This document shows positions 45,175 through 54,400 of a DNA stretch of 64,000 nt, one piece after another. Both the position numbers and the translations under genes were made by a program. The notes under the pieces are model-generated. The model had not been told where the DNA came from and did no database searches. It saw only the letters and a list, made by a program, of their open reading frames with translations. The DNA is from Hyphomicrobiales bacterium (GTDB lineage: Bacteria; Pseudomonadota; Alphaproteobacteria; Rhizobiales; Rhizobiaceae): contig UCEY01000024.1 of the NCBI GenBank assembly GCA_900471605.1, forward strand, positions 1 to 64,000, in the 5' to 3' direction. How positions within the stretch are numbered: position 1 is the first letter of the stretch; each line of letters begins with the position of its first letter.

Positions 45175-45197
45175 TATATGCATGGGGATGTTGGATC

Positions 45198-45473
45198 ATG
45201 GTAGCCCTTCGGAAAAGCGAAACGGTCAATTTGAGGATTGATGCCGGCACGCGGGAAGTGATTGCCCGTGCCGCCGAGATTTCCGGCAAGTCGCTGACGG
45301 CATTCATGACCGAAGCGGCGTTGTTGAATGCCCAGAAGGAGCTTCTGCAGCAGCGGTTCATCGGTGTCGACGCGACTGTTTTCGATGCCGTCGAGAGCCT
45401 GCTTGCGGAGCCGGCACAGGCGAACGAGAAGCTCTCGGCGTTGCTTCAGTCGAGCCGGGAATGGCTAGACTGA
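45198..45473 (+). CDS. DUF1778 antitoxin (TacA-like)
   Basis: A 91-residue DUF1778 antitoxin: ETVNLRIDAGTREVIARAAEISGKSLTAFMTEAAL forms the N-terminal ribbon-helix-helix DNA-binding domain (8-42). The C-terminal part (LLAEPAQANEKLSALLQSSREWLD) would wrap the toxin. It is three bases ahead of the GNAT toxin gene and preceded by a palindromic operator. The pair sits inside the GTA cluster. Confidence 0.93.
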   Translation: MVALRKSETVNLRIDAGTREVIARAAEISGKSLTAFMTEAALLNAQKELLQQRFIGVDATVFDAVESLLAEPAQANEKLSALLQSSREWLD

Positions 45474-45476
45474 AGC

Positions 45477-45977
45477 ATGTATCGCAAACCGGTTCCGCTG
45501 AATGAGCAGCATCGTCTGGATGATTTCGACAGCGGCAAGCCGGTTCTCGATGTCTTCCTCAAGGAGATGGCGCTTCACAATCAGGCACAAGGTTACACGC
45601 GAACCTTCGTGATCGCAGGCGCCGATTTTCGCGTGGTCGGATATCATTCGCTTTGCGCCGGCATGATTTCCCGTGAAAACGCGCCCCGCCAGGTCAAGGG
45701 GCACCAGGCGCCGGGCGAGATTCCGGTGGCATTGCTGGCTCGGCTTGCCGTGGACCGGAGGCACCATGGGCAGGGGCTCGGCGGCGAACTCCTCAAGAAT
45801 GCTCTTCTGGCAGTGATCGCGGCATCAGATGCGGTGGCGTTCCGAGCGGTCATGGTTCATGCGCTCGACGACGAGGCGACGGGCTTTTACCTCAGATATG
45901 GCTTCCGGCAAGCCAAAGGGCTGGATCGCACATTGCTTTTGTCGGTCAAGGATATCCTTGCTTCACTGGGAGGTTAG
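45477..45977 (+). CDS. GNAT-family toxin (TacT-like acetyltransferase)
   Basis: A 166-residue GNAT toxin of type II TA systems. TacT enzymes acetylate charged tRNAs and stop translation. The acetyl-CoA loop RRHHGQGLG is at 94-102, and the catalytic-type tyrosine is Y138 in ATGFYLRYGF. The N-terminal LNEQHRLDDFDSGKPVLDVFLKEMALHNQAQGYTRTFV is family-typical. The final 15 bases overlap the convergent MFS gene. Paired with the DUF1778 gene, it should be neutralised under normal growth. Confidence 0.93.
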   Translation: MYRKPVPLNEQHRLDDFDSGKPVLDVFLKEMALHNQAQGYTRTFVIAGADFRVVGYHSLCAGMISRENAPRQVKGHQAPGEIPVALLARLAVDRRHHGQGLGGELLKNALLAVIAASDAVAFRAVMVHALDDEATGFYLRYGFRQAKGLDRTLLLSVKDILASLGG

Positions 45978-47198
45978 GCGGCTTCGCGCATCCGCCGTGC
46001 GCATCAGCCTCACCAGCATCAGCACGAAGATGAGCGAGACCGCCGAGAGCGTTGCGCCGGTTAAAAGGACGGCGCCGGCGCCGGCGCGGTCGAGAAGTGC
46101 GGTGAAGATGACGGGTGCCGCGGCATTGGCAAGGTTTTGCGGCAGCGACAGGCGCGCCGATTGGAGACCGAATTCCTTTGCCGAAAAGAGCGACAGCGGC
46201 AGCAGCGCGCGGGCGACGGAAACGACGCCGGCGCCGAAGCTGAAGAGTACGACGAAAGCGATCAGCGCCGCCGACGAGGACGTGACCGTGGCTGCCAGAA
46301 GGAAGCTCGCCAGCGTCAGGACCGTTCCGATGATCGTGGTGATGATCGCATTGCCGCGCCGGCCGAGCAGCATGTCGACGAACCTTGCGGAAACGCTGAT
46401 CGCGCCCCGTGCCGAACCCAGCTGCAGCGCAAGTGCCGGCGACGCGCCCGCAGCATTGAGCAGCGCCAGGAACGTCGGCGACATGCCGAAGCCGACGAAG
46501 GAACTCAACGTGGTCGTCGCGGCGACCAGGAAAAAGGCTTTGCGGCGCTCCGGCTCGGTGAAGGGGACCGGCACGGTTTCGGCGGCCGCTGCCTGTTCCC
46601 GGCTTTCCATCGGCTTCGGCAGGCCGAACAGATAAAGCGGCAGGCAGACGAATAGCTGCAGCGCGGCGGACAGAACGAAGGTCAGCCGCCAGCCGACCAG
46701 ATTGTTCATCAGCGCCAGGGCCGGCCAGAAGATCGTGGCCGAAAGGCCCGTGAACACCATCAGGATGGCGATGATGCGCTTGCCGCCCAGCCCTTCGCGC
46801 TCGACGACCGCCGTATAGGCGGGCGCCGAGAGACCGAGCGCGCCGCCTATGCCGATGACGATCCAGGCAAGGCCGTAGATCAGGATTTCGTGCGCGGCCG
46901 CCAGCAGCAGCAGGCCGGCCGCCAAGATGACGGAAGCCGTCGCCATGACTTTTGCTGCACCGTGGCGAGCGAGCAGCCGGCCGGCCATGGGGCTGGCAAG
47001 CGCACTGACCAGCATCATGATCGACAGGCCGAAGAATACCACCTCGTTCGGCAGGCCGAGTTGCGGGGCGATGACGCGCCCCATGACGCCGAGCATGTCG
47101 AAGCTGGTGCCCCAGGAAATGATCTGCGTGACGGAAAGCACGGCGATCGTCTGAGCGGAGCGCAGGGGAAGGGGTGTGGACATGGCGTGGGGGCGCAT
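45963..47198 (-). CDS. MFS transporter inserted in the GTA cluster
   Basis: A 411-residue, 12-helix major facilitator protein: SVTQIISWGTSFDMLGVMGRVIAPQLGLPNEVVFFGLSIMMLVSALASPMAGRLLARHGAAKVM at the start, and GFGMSPTFLALLNAAG in the second half. It resembles CynX/NimT- or OxlT-like carriers. The substrate is unknown. The start could be ATG 47198 or 47183; neither has a strong RBS. It is transcribed against the surrounding GTA genes and converges with the toxin gene. Confidence 0.85.
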   Translation of the reverse strand: MRPHAMSTPLPLRSAQTIAVLSVTQIISWGTSFDMLGVMGRVIAPQLGLPNEVVFFGLSIMMLVSALASPMAGRLLARHGAAKVMATASVILAAGLLLLAAAHEILIYGLAWIVIGIGGALGLSAPAYTAVVEREGLGGKRIIAILMVFTGLSATIFWPALALMNNLVGWRLTFVLSAALQLFVCLPLYLFGLPKPMESREQAAAAETVPVPFTEPERRKAFFLVAATTTLSSFVGFGMSPTFLALLNAAGASPALALQLGSARGAISVSARFVDMLLGRRGNAIITTIIGTVLTLASFLLAATVTSSSAALIAFVVLFSFGAGVVSVARALLPLSLFSAKEFGLQSARLSLPQNLANAAAPVIFTALLDRAGAGAVLLTGATLSAVSLIFVLMLVRLMRTADARSRLTSQ

Positions 47199-47285
47199 TC
47201 GCGAAAAAGGTGTGCGCCCGATGCTCTAGCACCGCTTTGCGGCGGGCGGAAGCGACAAACGGACAACAGCGGAAAGGATTTCCAC

Positions 47286-47693
47286 ATGGTGGCGCAGAAG
47301 GGCAAGGACCTGCTCCTGAAGATCGACGATGACGGCACGTTCCTGACGGTGGCGGGGCTGCGCTCGAAGCGGTTGGCCTTCAACGCCGAGACCGTCGACA
47401 TCACCGATGCCCAGAGCGCCGGGCGCTGGCGCGAGCTGATGGGCGGCGCCGGCGTGCAGCGCGCCTCGCTGACCGGGGCCGGCATCTTCAAGGACCAGGC
47501 GAGCGATGCGATGGTACGGGGCGCCTTCTTTGCTGGCACCATTCTTGTCTGGCAGATCCTGATCCCGGCCTTCGGCACCGTCAGCGGGCCGTTCCAGGTG
47601 ACGGCGCTCGAATATTCCGGCGAGCATAACGGCGAAATCCGTTTCGAACTGGCGCTGGAATCGGCAGGCAGCCTCACTTTCGAGGCGCTCTGA
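47286..47693 (+). CDS. GTA major tail protein, TP901-1 family (g9)
   Basis: A 135-residue tail tube protein: MVAQKGKDLLLKIDDDGTFLTVAGLRSKRLAFNAETVDITDAQSAGRWRELMGGAGVQRASLTGAGIF is the diagnostic N-terminal block of the phage major tail protein TP901-1/GTA family. Its own start lies 87 bases after the divergent MFS gene, so a promoter for the tail half of the cluster may be in this gap. The stop overlaps g10 by one base. Confidence 0.92.
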   Translation: MVAQKGKDLLLKIDDDGTFLTVAGLRSKRLAFNAETVDITDAQSAGRWRELMGGAGVQRASLTGAGIFKDQASDAMVRGAFFAGTILVWQILIPAFGTVSGPFQVTALEYSGEHNGEIRFELALESAGSLTFEAL

Positions 47694-48040
47694 TGCAGGG
47701 CGGGCGGGCAAATCGCCGGCGCGGCGAGGTCGAGGCGTTGATCGACGGCGAGCGCCGCATTCTCTGCCTGACGCTTGGCGCGCTGGCGGAGCTGGAAACG
47801 GCGTTCTCCGTCGGTGATCTCAACGGGCTGGCCGAACGGTTTTCGTCCGGGCGGCTGAAGGCGGCGGACATGATCCGGCTGATCGGCGCCGGCCTGAGGG
47901 GCGGCGGAAATCTCTATTCCGACGACGAGGTGGCGGCGATGAGCGTCGAGGACGGGGTCGCCGGTTACGCGCGGATCGTCGGAGATTTGCTGACGGCGAC
48001 ATTTGCGGGGCCGGCCAAGGAGACCGCGGCAAACCCTTGA
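47693..48040 (+). CDS. GTA tail chaperone, gene transfer agent family protein (g10)
   Basis: A 115-residue protein: RRGEVEALIDGERRILCLTLGALAELETAFSVGDLNGLAERFSSG, then MIRLIGAGLRGGG, the typical gene-transfer-agent family (GTA-10, tail assembly chaperone, gpG-like). It overlaps g9 by one base and the next gene by four (TTGA). Confidence 0.9.
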   Translation: MQGGRANRRRGEVEALIDGERRILCLTLGALAELETAFSVGDLNGLAERFSSGRLKAADMIRLIGAGLRGGGNLYSDDEVAAMSVEDGVAGYARIVGDLLTATFAGPAKETAANP

Positions 48041-48294
48041 GGGCCGCAGCGGGCAACGGGGCAATGGCGGGCAGTTTTCCGTCCGCGATCGTATCCGACG
48101 AGGCGAGGCCCGAGCCGTTTCCATGGGAAACGGTCATGCATGCCGGCCTCTGCCTGCTGCGGCTTCCACCGAGATATTTCTGGGCGCTGACGCCAATCGA
48201 GTTCTTCGCGATGACCGGCGGGTTGAAGATGCGGCACGCAGGCATGGAGAGGGCGGGACTGGAGGCGTTGATGCAGGCGTTTCCGGACGGATGA
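48037..48294 (+). CDS. GTA tail assembly chaperone (g10.1, rcc01693-like)
   Basis: An up to 85-residue protein with the conserved core FPWETVMHAGLCLLRLPPRYFWALTPIEFFAMTGG (about 28-62), corresponding to the second tail chaperone (gpGT-like) of GTA clusters. The reading frame can start at TTG 48037, overlapping the g10 stop, or at ATG 48064. The overlap and frame change recall the programmed frameshift pair of tailed phages, though a separate start seems used in GTAs. Confidence 0.8.
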   Translation: MRAAAGNGAMAGSFPSAIVSDEARPEPFPWETVMHAGLCLLRLPPRYFWALTPIEFFAMTGGLKMRHAGMERAGLEALMQAFPDG

Positions 48295-48329
48295 GGCTGC
48301 CGTTCGTCCAGAAGGCTCCGGCCATCTTC

Positions 48330-48480
48330 AGCCGTTCCCCGATCCCCGCAGGCTGCTTCTCGTTGGCGGCGGCCTCTCACTCCCCCTCCTTTCGCCAGGG
48401 CGGAGAGAAAGCGGTGGCTCGCCTGATGAGGGGTGTTCGGCCTTCGGCCGTGGGGTAACGGCAGCAGCCGGATGAAGGGC
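48330..48480. repeat. decayed RIME-like repeat before the tape measure gene
   Basis: CCTCTCACTCCCCCTCC, GGCGGAGAGAAAGCGG, CGCCTGATGAGGGG and GCCGGATGAAGGGC recall the text of the intact RIMEs but with many differences. It lies in the 205-base gap between g10.1 and g11, which otherwise holds nothing I can identify. Confidence 0.5.
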
Positions 48481-48499
48481 AATCAAGGGGGAGACAATC

Positions 48500-49033
48500 A
48501 TGGACGATGACGGCACGAATTTTGCTGGCACCTTGTCCGGTGCCGAGGCGCTGACCGGGGTGATTGCCGATCTCGAAACCCGCTCGCAGCGGTTCGGGGC
48601 GGCGCTGACCGGTGCGCTCAGGTCCGCGACGACAGGCGGCCGCGGGCTGGAGGACGTGCTCAAGGGGCTTGGCAACCGGCTTTCCGATATCGCGCTGGCA
48701 GCCGGAATGAGACCTCTCGAAACCATGCTGGGCAATGCGATCGGCGGGCTGGTGGGCTCGGTGACGCCGTTTGCCGATGGCGGCGTGGTGCGCTCGCCGA
48801 GCTTCTTTCCGATGGGCGGCGACATGGGCCTGATGGGAGAGGCCGGGGCGGAAGCGATCCTGCCGTTGCAGCGCGGCCCGGATGGCGCGCTCGGGGTTGC
48901 TGCGGCCGGCGGCGGTGGGCCGCAGATCGTCTTCAACGTGACGGCGAACGATGCCGCCAGTTTCCGAAAGAGCGAAGGGCAGATTTCAGCCATGCTGGCG
49001 CGCAGCGTGTCGCGCGGCAGGCGTGGCCTTTGA
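48500..49033 (+). CDS. GTA tape measure protein (g11), short
   Basis: A 177-residue protein. The N-terminal hydrophobic and helical part (ALTGALRSATTGGRGLEDVLKGLGNRLSDIALAAGMRPLETMLGNAIGGLVGSVTPFADGGVV) and the later GEAGAEAILPLQRG are those of phage tape measure proteins (lambda-type ends). GTA tape measures are short (about 200 residues), in line with the short GTA tail. GGGAG lies about ten bases before ATG 48500. Confidence 0.87.
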   Translation: MDDDGTNFAGTLSGAEALTGVIADLETRSQRFGAALTGALRSATTGGRGLEDVLKGLGNRLSDIALAAGMRPLETMLGNAIGGLVGSVTPFADGGVVRSPSFFPMGGDMGLMGEAGAEAILPLQRGPDGALGVAAAGGGGPQIVFNVTANDAASFRKSEGQISAMLARSVSRGRRGL

Positions 49034-49087
49034 CGAGGACCGGGATGGTGTCTGCGGTGGCCTCCTTGATGATTGGGCGAGGACGAG

Positions 49088-49726
49088 ATGAGCGGTTTTC
49101 ATGAGGTCCGGTTCCCGTTGCGCCTGGCGCTCGGGGCGACCGGCGGGCCGGTGCGGCGCACCGATATCGTCAACCTTTCCAACGGGCGCGAGCAGCGCAA
49201 CCAGCGCTGGCGGGATTCGCGGCGTAGCTACGATGCCGGGTCGGGTGTGAAATCGCTAAGCGATCTTTATGCGGTGCTCGAATTTTTCGAGGCGCGGGGC
49301 GGGCAGCTTCACGGATTTCGGTTCCGCGATCCGGTGGATTGGAAATCCTGCGCGCCAGGCGAGGCGGTGTCGGCGACCGACCAGGTGATCGGCACCGGGG
49401 ACGGCGCGGCCGCGACCTTTCAGCTCGTCAAGACCTATGCGGACAGCGGTGGAAGCTGGATGCGGCGGATCGTGAAGCCCGTCTCCGGAACGGTCGCGGT
49501 CTCGGTGAACGAGGGTGAGCAAGCGCCGGGAGCCTTTTCCGTCGATGCGGCGACGGGTGTTGTCACCTTTGCGGCCGGGCATGTTCCGGGCGTCGGGGCT
49601 GTGGTGCGGGCGGGTTACGAGTTCGACGTGCCGGTGCGGTTCGATACCGACAGGATCGAGGTCAACCTCGCGCATTTCGATGCCGGGCGCATTCCGACCA
49701 TACAGCTGACGGAGATTTTGGCATGA
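49088..49726 (+). CDS. GTA distal tail protein, TIGR02217/DUF2460 (g12)
   Basis: A 212-residue DUF2460 protein: FHEVRFPLRLALGATGGPVRRTDIVNLSNGREQRNQRW, then DLYAVLEFFEARGGQLHGFRFRDPVDWKSC, and AGYEFDVPVRFDTDRIEVNL. It is the standard distal tail protein of GTA tails. The start is ATG 49088 with GAGG just upstream. It overlaps g13 by four bases. Confidence 0.92.
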   Translation: MSGFHEVRFPLRLALGATGGPVRRTDIVNLSNGREQRNQRWRDSRRSYDAGSGVKSLSDLYAVLEFFEARGGQLHGFRFRDPVDWKSCAPGEAVSATDQVIGTGDGAAATFQLVKTYADSGGSWMRRIVKPVSGTVAVSVNEGEQAPGAFSVDAATGVVTFAAGHVPGVGAVVRAGYEFDVPVRFDTDRIEVNLAHFDAGRIPTIQLTEILA

Positions 49727-50598
49727 AAACGATACCGGCCGATCTGGCCGCGCATCTGGCGCGGGACGCGACGACCACCTGTCATGCCTGGCGGGTGACG
49801 AGGCGTGATGGCGTGGTGCTGGGGTTTTGCGAGCACGACCGCGATCTGACATTCGATGACACCATCTTCCTGGCAGCGAGCGGGTTTTCGGCAAGCGAGG
49901 CGGAGGCGGCGACCGGGCTTTCGGCGGGCGCCGACGAGGTGGCCGGCGGCTTTTCGAATGTCGCAATCCGCGAACAGGATCTCGCGACCGGCAGATATGA
50001 CGGCGCGCGCGTGGACCTGTTTCTCGTCAACTGGGCGGCGCCGGATCAGCACGTGCTGTTGAACATGCGTGAGATCGGCGAGGTTTCCCGCGCCGGCGGA
50101 CAGTTCCGGGCGGAATTGCGCAGCCTGGCGCATCGACTGAACCAGCCGCAGGGACGCGTCTACAACCGGCGTTGCGATGCAAGCCTGGGGGATGCGCGTT
50201 GCGGTGTGAACCTTGGATCCTGGCGAGGCGAGGGAGCGGTGATCGCGGTCAAGGATGCGAGCGGGATCGTCGTTTCCGGGCTTGGCGGCTTTGAAAGCGG
50301 GTTCTTCCGGCAGGGCGTGCTGACATTTTCCGGCGGGGTGGCGATCGATGTCGAGGCGCATGCGAAAAAGCCCGACGGCTCGGCGGAACTGACGCTCTGG
50401 CTGCCGCTGGAAGTGCCGGTAGCGGCGGGCGATACGTTCGTGGTGACGGCGGGTTGTGACAAGTCGTTTGCCACCTGCAGGGCGCGCTTTGCAAACCACC
50501 TGAATTTTCGTGGTTTCCCCCACGTGCCGGGCGCCGATTTCGCCTATTCCTACGCCGACGGGGAGCGGGTGCATGATGGCGGCCCGATCTTCGCATGA
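49723..50598 (+). CDS. GTA tail hub protein, DUF2163/TIGR02218 (g13)
   Basis: A 291-residue baseplate hub protein. Conserved features are CEHDRDLTFDDTIFLAASGF, RVYNRRCDASLGDARCGVNL and CDKSFATCRARFANHLNFRGFPHVPG. The several spaced cysteines in the last two blocks match the cluster that holds an Fe-S centre in the Rhodobacter GTA hub. It overlaps g12 and g14 by four bases each, so it is translationally coupled. Confidence 0.92.
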   Translation: MKTIPADLAAHLARDATTTCHAWRVTRRDGVVLGFCEHDRDLTFDDTIFLAASGFSASEAEAATGLSAGADEVAGGFSNVAIREQDLATGRYDGARVDLFLVNWAAPDQHVLLNMREIGEVSRAGGQFRAELRSLAHRLNQPQGRVYNRRCDASLGDARCGVNLGSWRGEGAVIAVKDASGIVVSGLGGFESGFFRQGVLTFSGGVAIDVEAHAKKPDGSAELTLWLPLEVPVAAGDTFVVTAGCDKSFATCRARFANHLNFRGFPHVPGADFAYSYADGERVHDGGPIFA

Positions 50599-51032
50599 GG
50601 ACGCGGGGCGAACGGATCGTGGCGATCGCGGAAGGGTGGGTCGGCACGCCCTACCGGCACCAAGGGGCTTTGAAGGGCGTCGGCTGCGATTGTATCGGGC
50701 TGATCCGCGGCATCTGGCGCGAGCTTTACGGCGACGATCCGGAGCCGGTGCCGGCCTATGCGCCCGATTGGGCCGAGCGAAGCGGCGAGGACCGGTTGAT
50801 GGACGCGGCCCTGCGGCTCTTCGGACCGGCCGTGCGGATGAGTGAGGCGGAACCGGGCGACGTGCTGCTGTTCCGCTGGCGGCAGGATTGTGCCGCCAAA
50901 CATGCGGGGGTGCTGGCCGGGCCACAGCATTTCATCCATGCCTATGAGCAGTCCGCGGTGACACGATCGGCGCTGGTGCCATCATGGCGGCGGCGGGTGG
51001 CGGGCGTGTATCGGTTTCCCATCATGGCATGA
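50595..51032 (+). CDS. GTA NlpC/P60 cell-wall peptidase (g14)
   Basis: A 145-residue NlpC/P60 peptidase carried on the GTA tail to cut host peptidoglycan. The catalytic Cys is C33 in GVGCDCIGLIRG and the catalytic His is H103 in KHAGVLAG. The preceding WVGTPYRHQG is typical of the family. The ATGA overlaps g13. It is followed by a gene-free region containing a predicted small RNA and terminator before the megatron gene. Confidence 0.93.
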   Translation: MRTRGERIVAIAEGWVGTPYRHQGALKGVGCDCIGLIRGIWRELYGDDPEPVPAYAPDWAERSGEDRLMDAALRLFGPAVRMSEAEPGDVLLFRWRQDCAAKHAGVLAGPQHFIHAYEQSAVTRSALVPSWRRRVAGVYRFPIMA

Positions 51033-51436
51033 TGCTCACAACCGAGCGCTCGTTTGCATTGTGAAAACAACTTGAAATTGAATAACCCGGTACAATGGGT
51101 TGCATCTGGTCGGATGTGATATATATTGATGGAGTGATGAGCGAGGTTGCAGCCCCGCCCATCGTTTACTTAGGTAGCGAATATGACCCGGACGGCTATT
51201 GACCAGCCCGTCCGGGTTTTTTTCACCATCAGCGTGACGCTAAAAGGCCTTGGCCTCATAACATCCCCTCCATGATTGAGAGCAGGGCCTCTGCCGAGGT
51301 CGATGCGGCCTATGTCATCGACGCGCCGGCTGGTGCGGCGCATGCTGCTTTTGCTCACAATCTCCATAACCTTAACATGCAATCATTGAGGGTGAATAGT
51401 AGCCGCTCGCGTGATTGCAGAATGCGAGGTATTTCC
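51033..51436. other. gene-free region between peptidase and megatron genes
   Basis: 404 bases, notably A/T-rich (about 51050-51135) compared with its neighbours, without a supported gene. It contains a predicted promoter-terminator unit, described separately. An upstream open extension of the megatron frame from about 51272 has no start signal. GAGGT at 51427 marks the megatron start. Confidence 0.6.
51134..51223 (+). ncRNA. predicted small RNA (~90 nt) between g14 and g15
   Basis: TTGCAT (51100-51105) and TATATT (51122-51127) are spaced by 16 bases, predicting a start near 51134. The end is a strong intrinsic terminator, a perfect 10-bp stem ACCCGGACGG (51186-51195) / CCGTCCGGGT (51208-51217) followed by seven T. 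The interior contains a C-rich single-stranded stretch (GCAGCCCCGCCC), of the sort used by rhizobial Hfq-dependent sRNAs to mask Shine-Dalgarno sequences. I cannot name a family. It might equally be an independent terminator ending the upstream GTA operon. Confidence 0.6.
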
Positions 51437-54400
51437 ATGGCCACTATCCTTTTCCAGGCGGCGGGCGCGGCGCTCGGCAGCGTGTTCGGTCCGGTCGGTG
51501 CGATCCTCGGCCGCGCGGCCGGCGCGCTTGCGGGCAGCATGGTCGACCGGGCGCTGATCGGCGGAGGCGGTACGACGATCTCCGGGCCTCGGCTCGCCAC
51601 CGCACGCATTCCGGGTGCCGACGAGGGGACGGCGATCAACCGCGTCTATGGGACGGTGCGGATCGGCGGGACGCTGATCTGGGCCACGCGTTTCGAGGAA
51701 GAGGTGACGCGCGAGCGCTCCGGCGGCAAGGCGACGAGCGGGCCGCGGGTGGAGACGTTCCATTATTTCGCAAACCTCGCGGTCGGGCTCTGCGAGGGGC
51801 CGATCGCGGCGGTGCGGCGGGTCTGGGCCGATGGGCGCGAGCTCGATCTGACCGGCGTCGAGATGCGGATCCACCGCGGCGACGAGGCGCAACTGCCGGA
51901 TCCGCTGATCGAGGCCAAGCAGGGAGAAGGGAAGGCGCCGGCCTATCGGGGGCTCGCTTATGCCGTCTTCGAACGGCTGCCGCTCGGCAGTTTCGGTAAC
52001 CGAATTCCGCTCCTGCAGTTTGAAGTGCTGCGGCCGGTGGGCAGGCTCGAAGAGCAGATTCGCGCCGTGACGATCATTCCGGGGGCGACCGAACATGGTT
52101 ATGCGACCGGGCCGGTGATCGAGAAGACCGGCGAAGGCAGTGCCCGCATTCTCAACCGCCATACGCTGGTGGCCGGGACGGACTGGCAGGCGTCGCTGGA
52201 CGAGCTGCAGGCGCTCTGCCCCAACCTCGAACGGGTGGCACTGGTGATCTCCTGGTTCGGGACAGATTTGCGGGCAGGCCATTGCCGGATCGTGCCGGGT
52301 GTCGAGGTGCCTGCGCGGTGGGAAGAGAGCGTCGAGTGGTCGGTGGCGGGCCTGTCGCGTGGCGAGGCGCATCTGGTGAGCCGGGACGCTGGGCCGGCGT
52401 TCGGCGGCACGCCGAGCGATGCGAGCGTGACCCAGGCAGTCGCCGACCTCAGGGCGCGCGGGCTGAAGGTCTATCTCTATCCGTTCCTGATGATGGACAT
52501 TGCGCCCGGCAATGGCCTGCCGGATCCTTACGGCGGAGCGGAGCAGGCGGCCTTCCCATGGCGGGGGCGGATCACCTGTTTCCCGTCGTCTGCAGACAAC
52601 ACCGCCGGTCTACGCGCGCAGGTGGAGGCTTTCAGCGCGGGCGCGGAAGGTTACAGGCGCATGGTGCTGCATTATGCCGGTCTTTCGGCTGCCGCGGGCG
52701 GGGTCGAGGGGTTCATTCTCGGCTCGGAACTGCGGGGGCTGACGCAGCTGCGCGACGAGAGCGGGGCGTTCCCCTTCGTCCAGGAACTGGTCCGGCTTGC
52801 GGGGGATGTGCGGGCGATCGTCGGGCCCGGGACGAAGCTCACCTATGGCGCCGACTGGAGCGAATATTTCGGCTACCATCCGCAGGACGGCTCGGGCGAA
52901 GTGCATTTTCATCTCGATCCGCTCTGGGCCTCGCCGGATATCGATGCGGTCGGCATCGACAACTACATGCCGCTTGCCGATTGGCGGGACGAGGATCTTT
53001 CGGCCGGCAATCCCGACGGTTTTCGTCTTGCGGACGATGCGCAGGCGATGGCGGCCCAGATCGCAGCCGGCGAGGGGTTCGACTGGTATTATGCGAGCGA
53101 AGCGGACCGGCGGAACCGGGTGCGGTCGCCGATTGGCGATGGGCTGGCGGGCAAGCCCTGGGTCTATCGTTACAAGGACCTTCATGGCTGGTGGTCGAAC
53201 CCGCATTTTGATCGCGTGGATGGCGGTGAGAGGCTGACGCCGACGGCCTGGGTGCCGGGCATGAAGCCGATCTGGTTCACCGAACTCGGTTGCCCGGCGG
53301 TAGACAAGGGGGCGAACCAGCCGAACGTCTTCGTCGATCCCAAATCGGCCGAAAGCGCGCTGCCGCATTTTTCGAGTGGCGGACGGTCCGACAGCATGCA
53401 GCGGCGGCTTCTCGAAGCCCATCATGAGTGGTGGCAGGGCGGGGTCGGACCGGCTGGTCTGGTCGATCCGGGGCCGGTCGACATGGTCGATCCTGACCAT
53501 ATTTTCGTCTGGACCTGGGATGCGCGGCCGGTTCCTGCCTTTCCCGGCGATCTTTCGGTCTGGAGCGATGGAAGCAACTGGCGCACGGGCCATTGGCTGA
53601 ACGGCCGGCTCGGCGGCACCACGCTGGCCGACGCCATTGCCGCGATCTTCACCGAACATGGTTTTCGGGATTTCGACGTTTCGGAAGTGAGCGGCGATCT
53701 GACCGGATACGTACAGGGTGACGTCACATCGGCACGGGCGCTTCTGGAGCCGCTGCTCGAGGTCTTCCAGGTGGATGTCGCGGAGGATGGCGGCAGGCTG
53801 CGTTTCCGTTCGCGGCTGAAGGCGAGCCTGGCAGCAAAGGAAATCACCGTCGTCGCCGATGTCGAGGACGAGCCGCTCTGGTCGGAAAACCGGGGGCACG
53901 ATAGCGATTTCGCAGCCGAGGCGGTGCTGACTTCGTACAACCCCGACCTCGATTACGAACAGTCGGGCGTCCGGTCACGGCGGGCGCGGGCGGAAAGCCT
54001 GCGGACGCTGAGTTATGACCTGCCGGCCGTGCTGCCGGAAGAGACCTCGCTCGAAGCGGTCGAGACGTTGCTGCGCACCCACAGGATCGCGAGGCGTTCG
54101 CTGAACTTCACGCTGTCACCGGGAGATGTTTCGGTCGAGCCCGGCGATCCGGTGCGGCTGGCTTTGCCGGACGCGGGCGGACCGGATGGGACCTTCATCG
54201 TCGAGCGGATCGAAGAGGGCGTCGCGCGGCGCATCGAGGCGCGGCATCACGCACCGCTTGCGCCCGCCAGCCATGCCGGCGGCGACGGGCGCAGGAATAG
54301 CGGCAGCGCCGTTTCGGATGCGTTTGCGCCGGTCCTGCATTTTCTGGACCTGCCGCGCTTCGCGCCCGGCGAGGTTACCGGTTTTGCCCGGGTCGCAGGC

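Noticed and set aside
51183..51270. Possible short leader peptide (ATG at about 51183) through the terminator stem
   Set aside because: No Shine-Dalgarno in front and the reading frame runs through a perfect terminator stem; more likely noncoding RNA.
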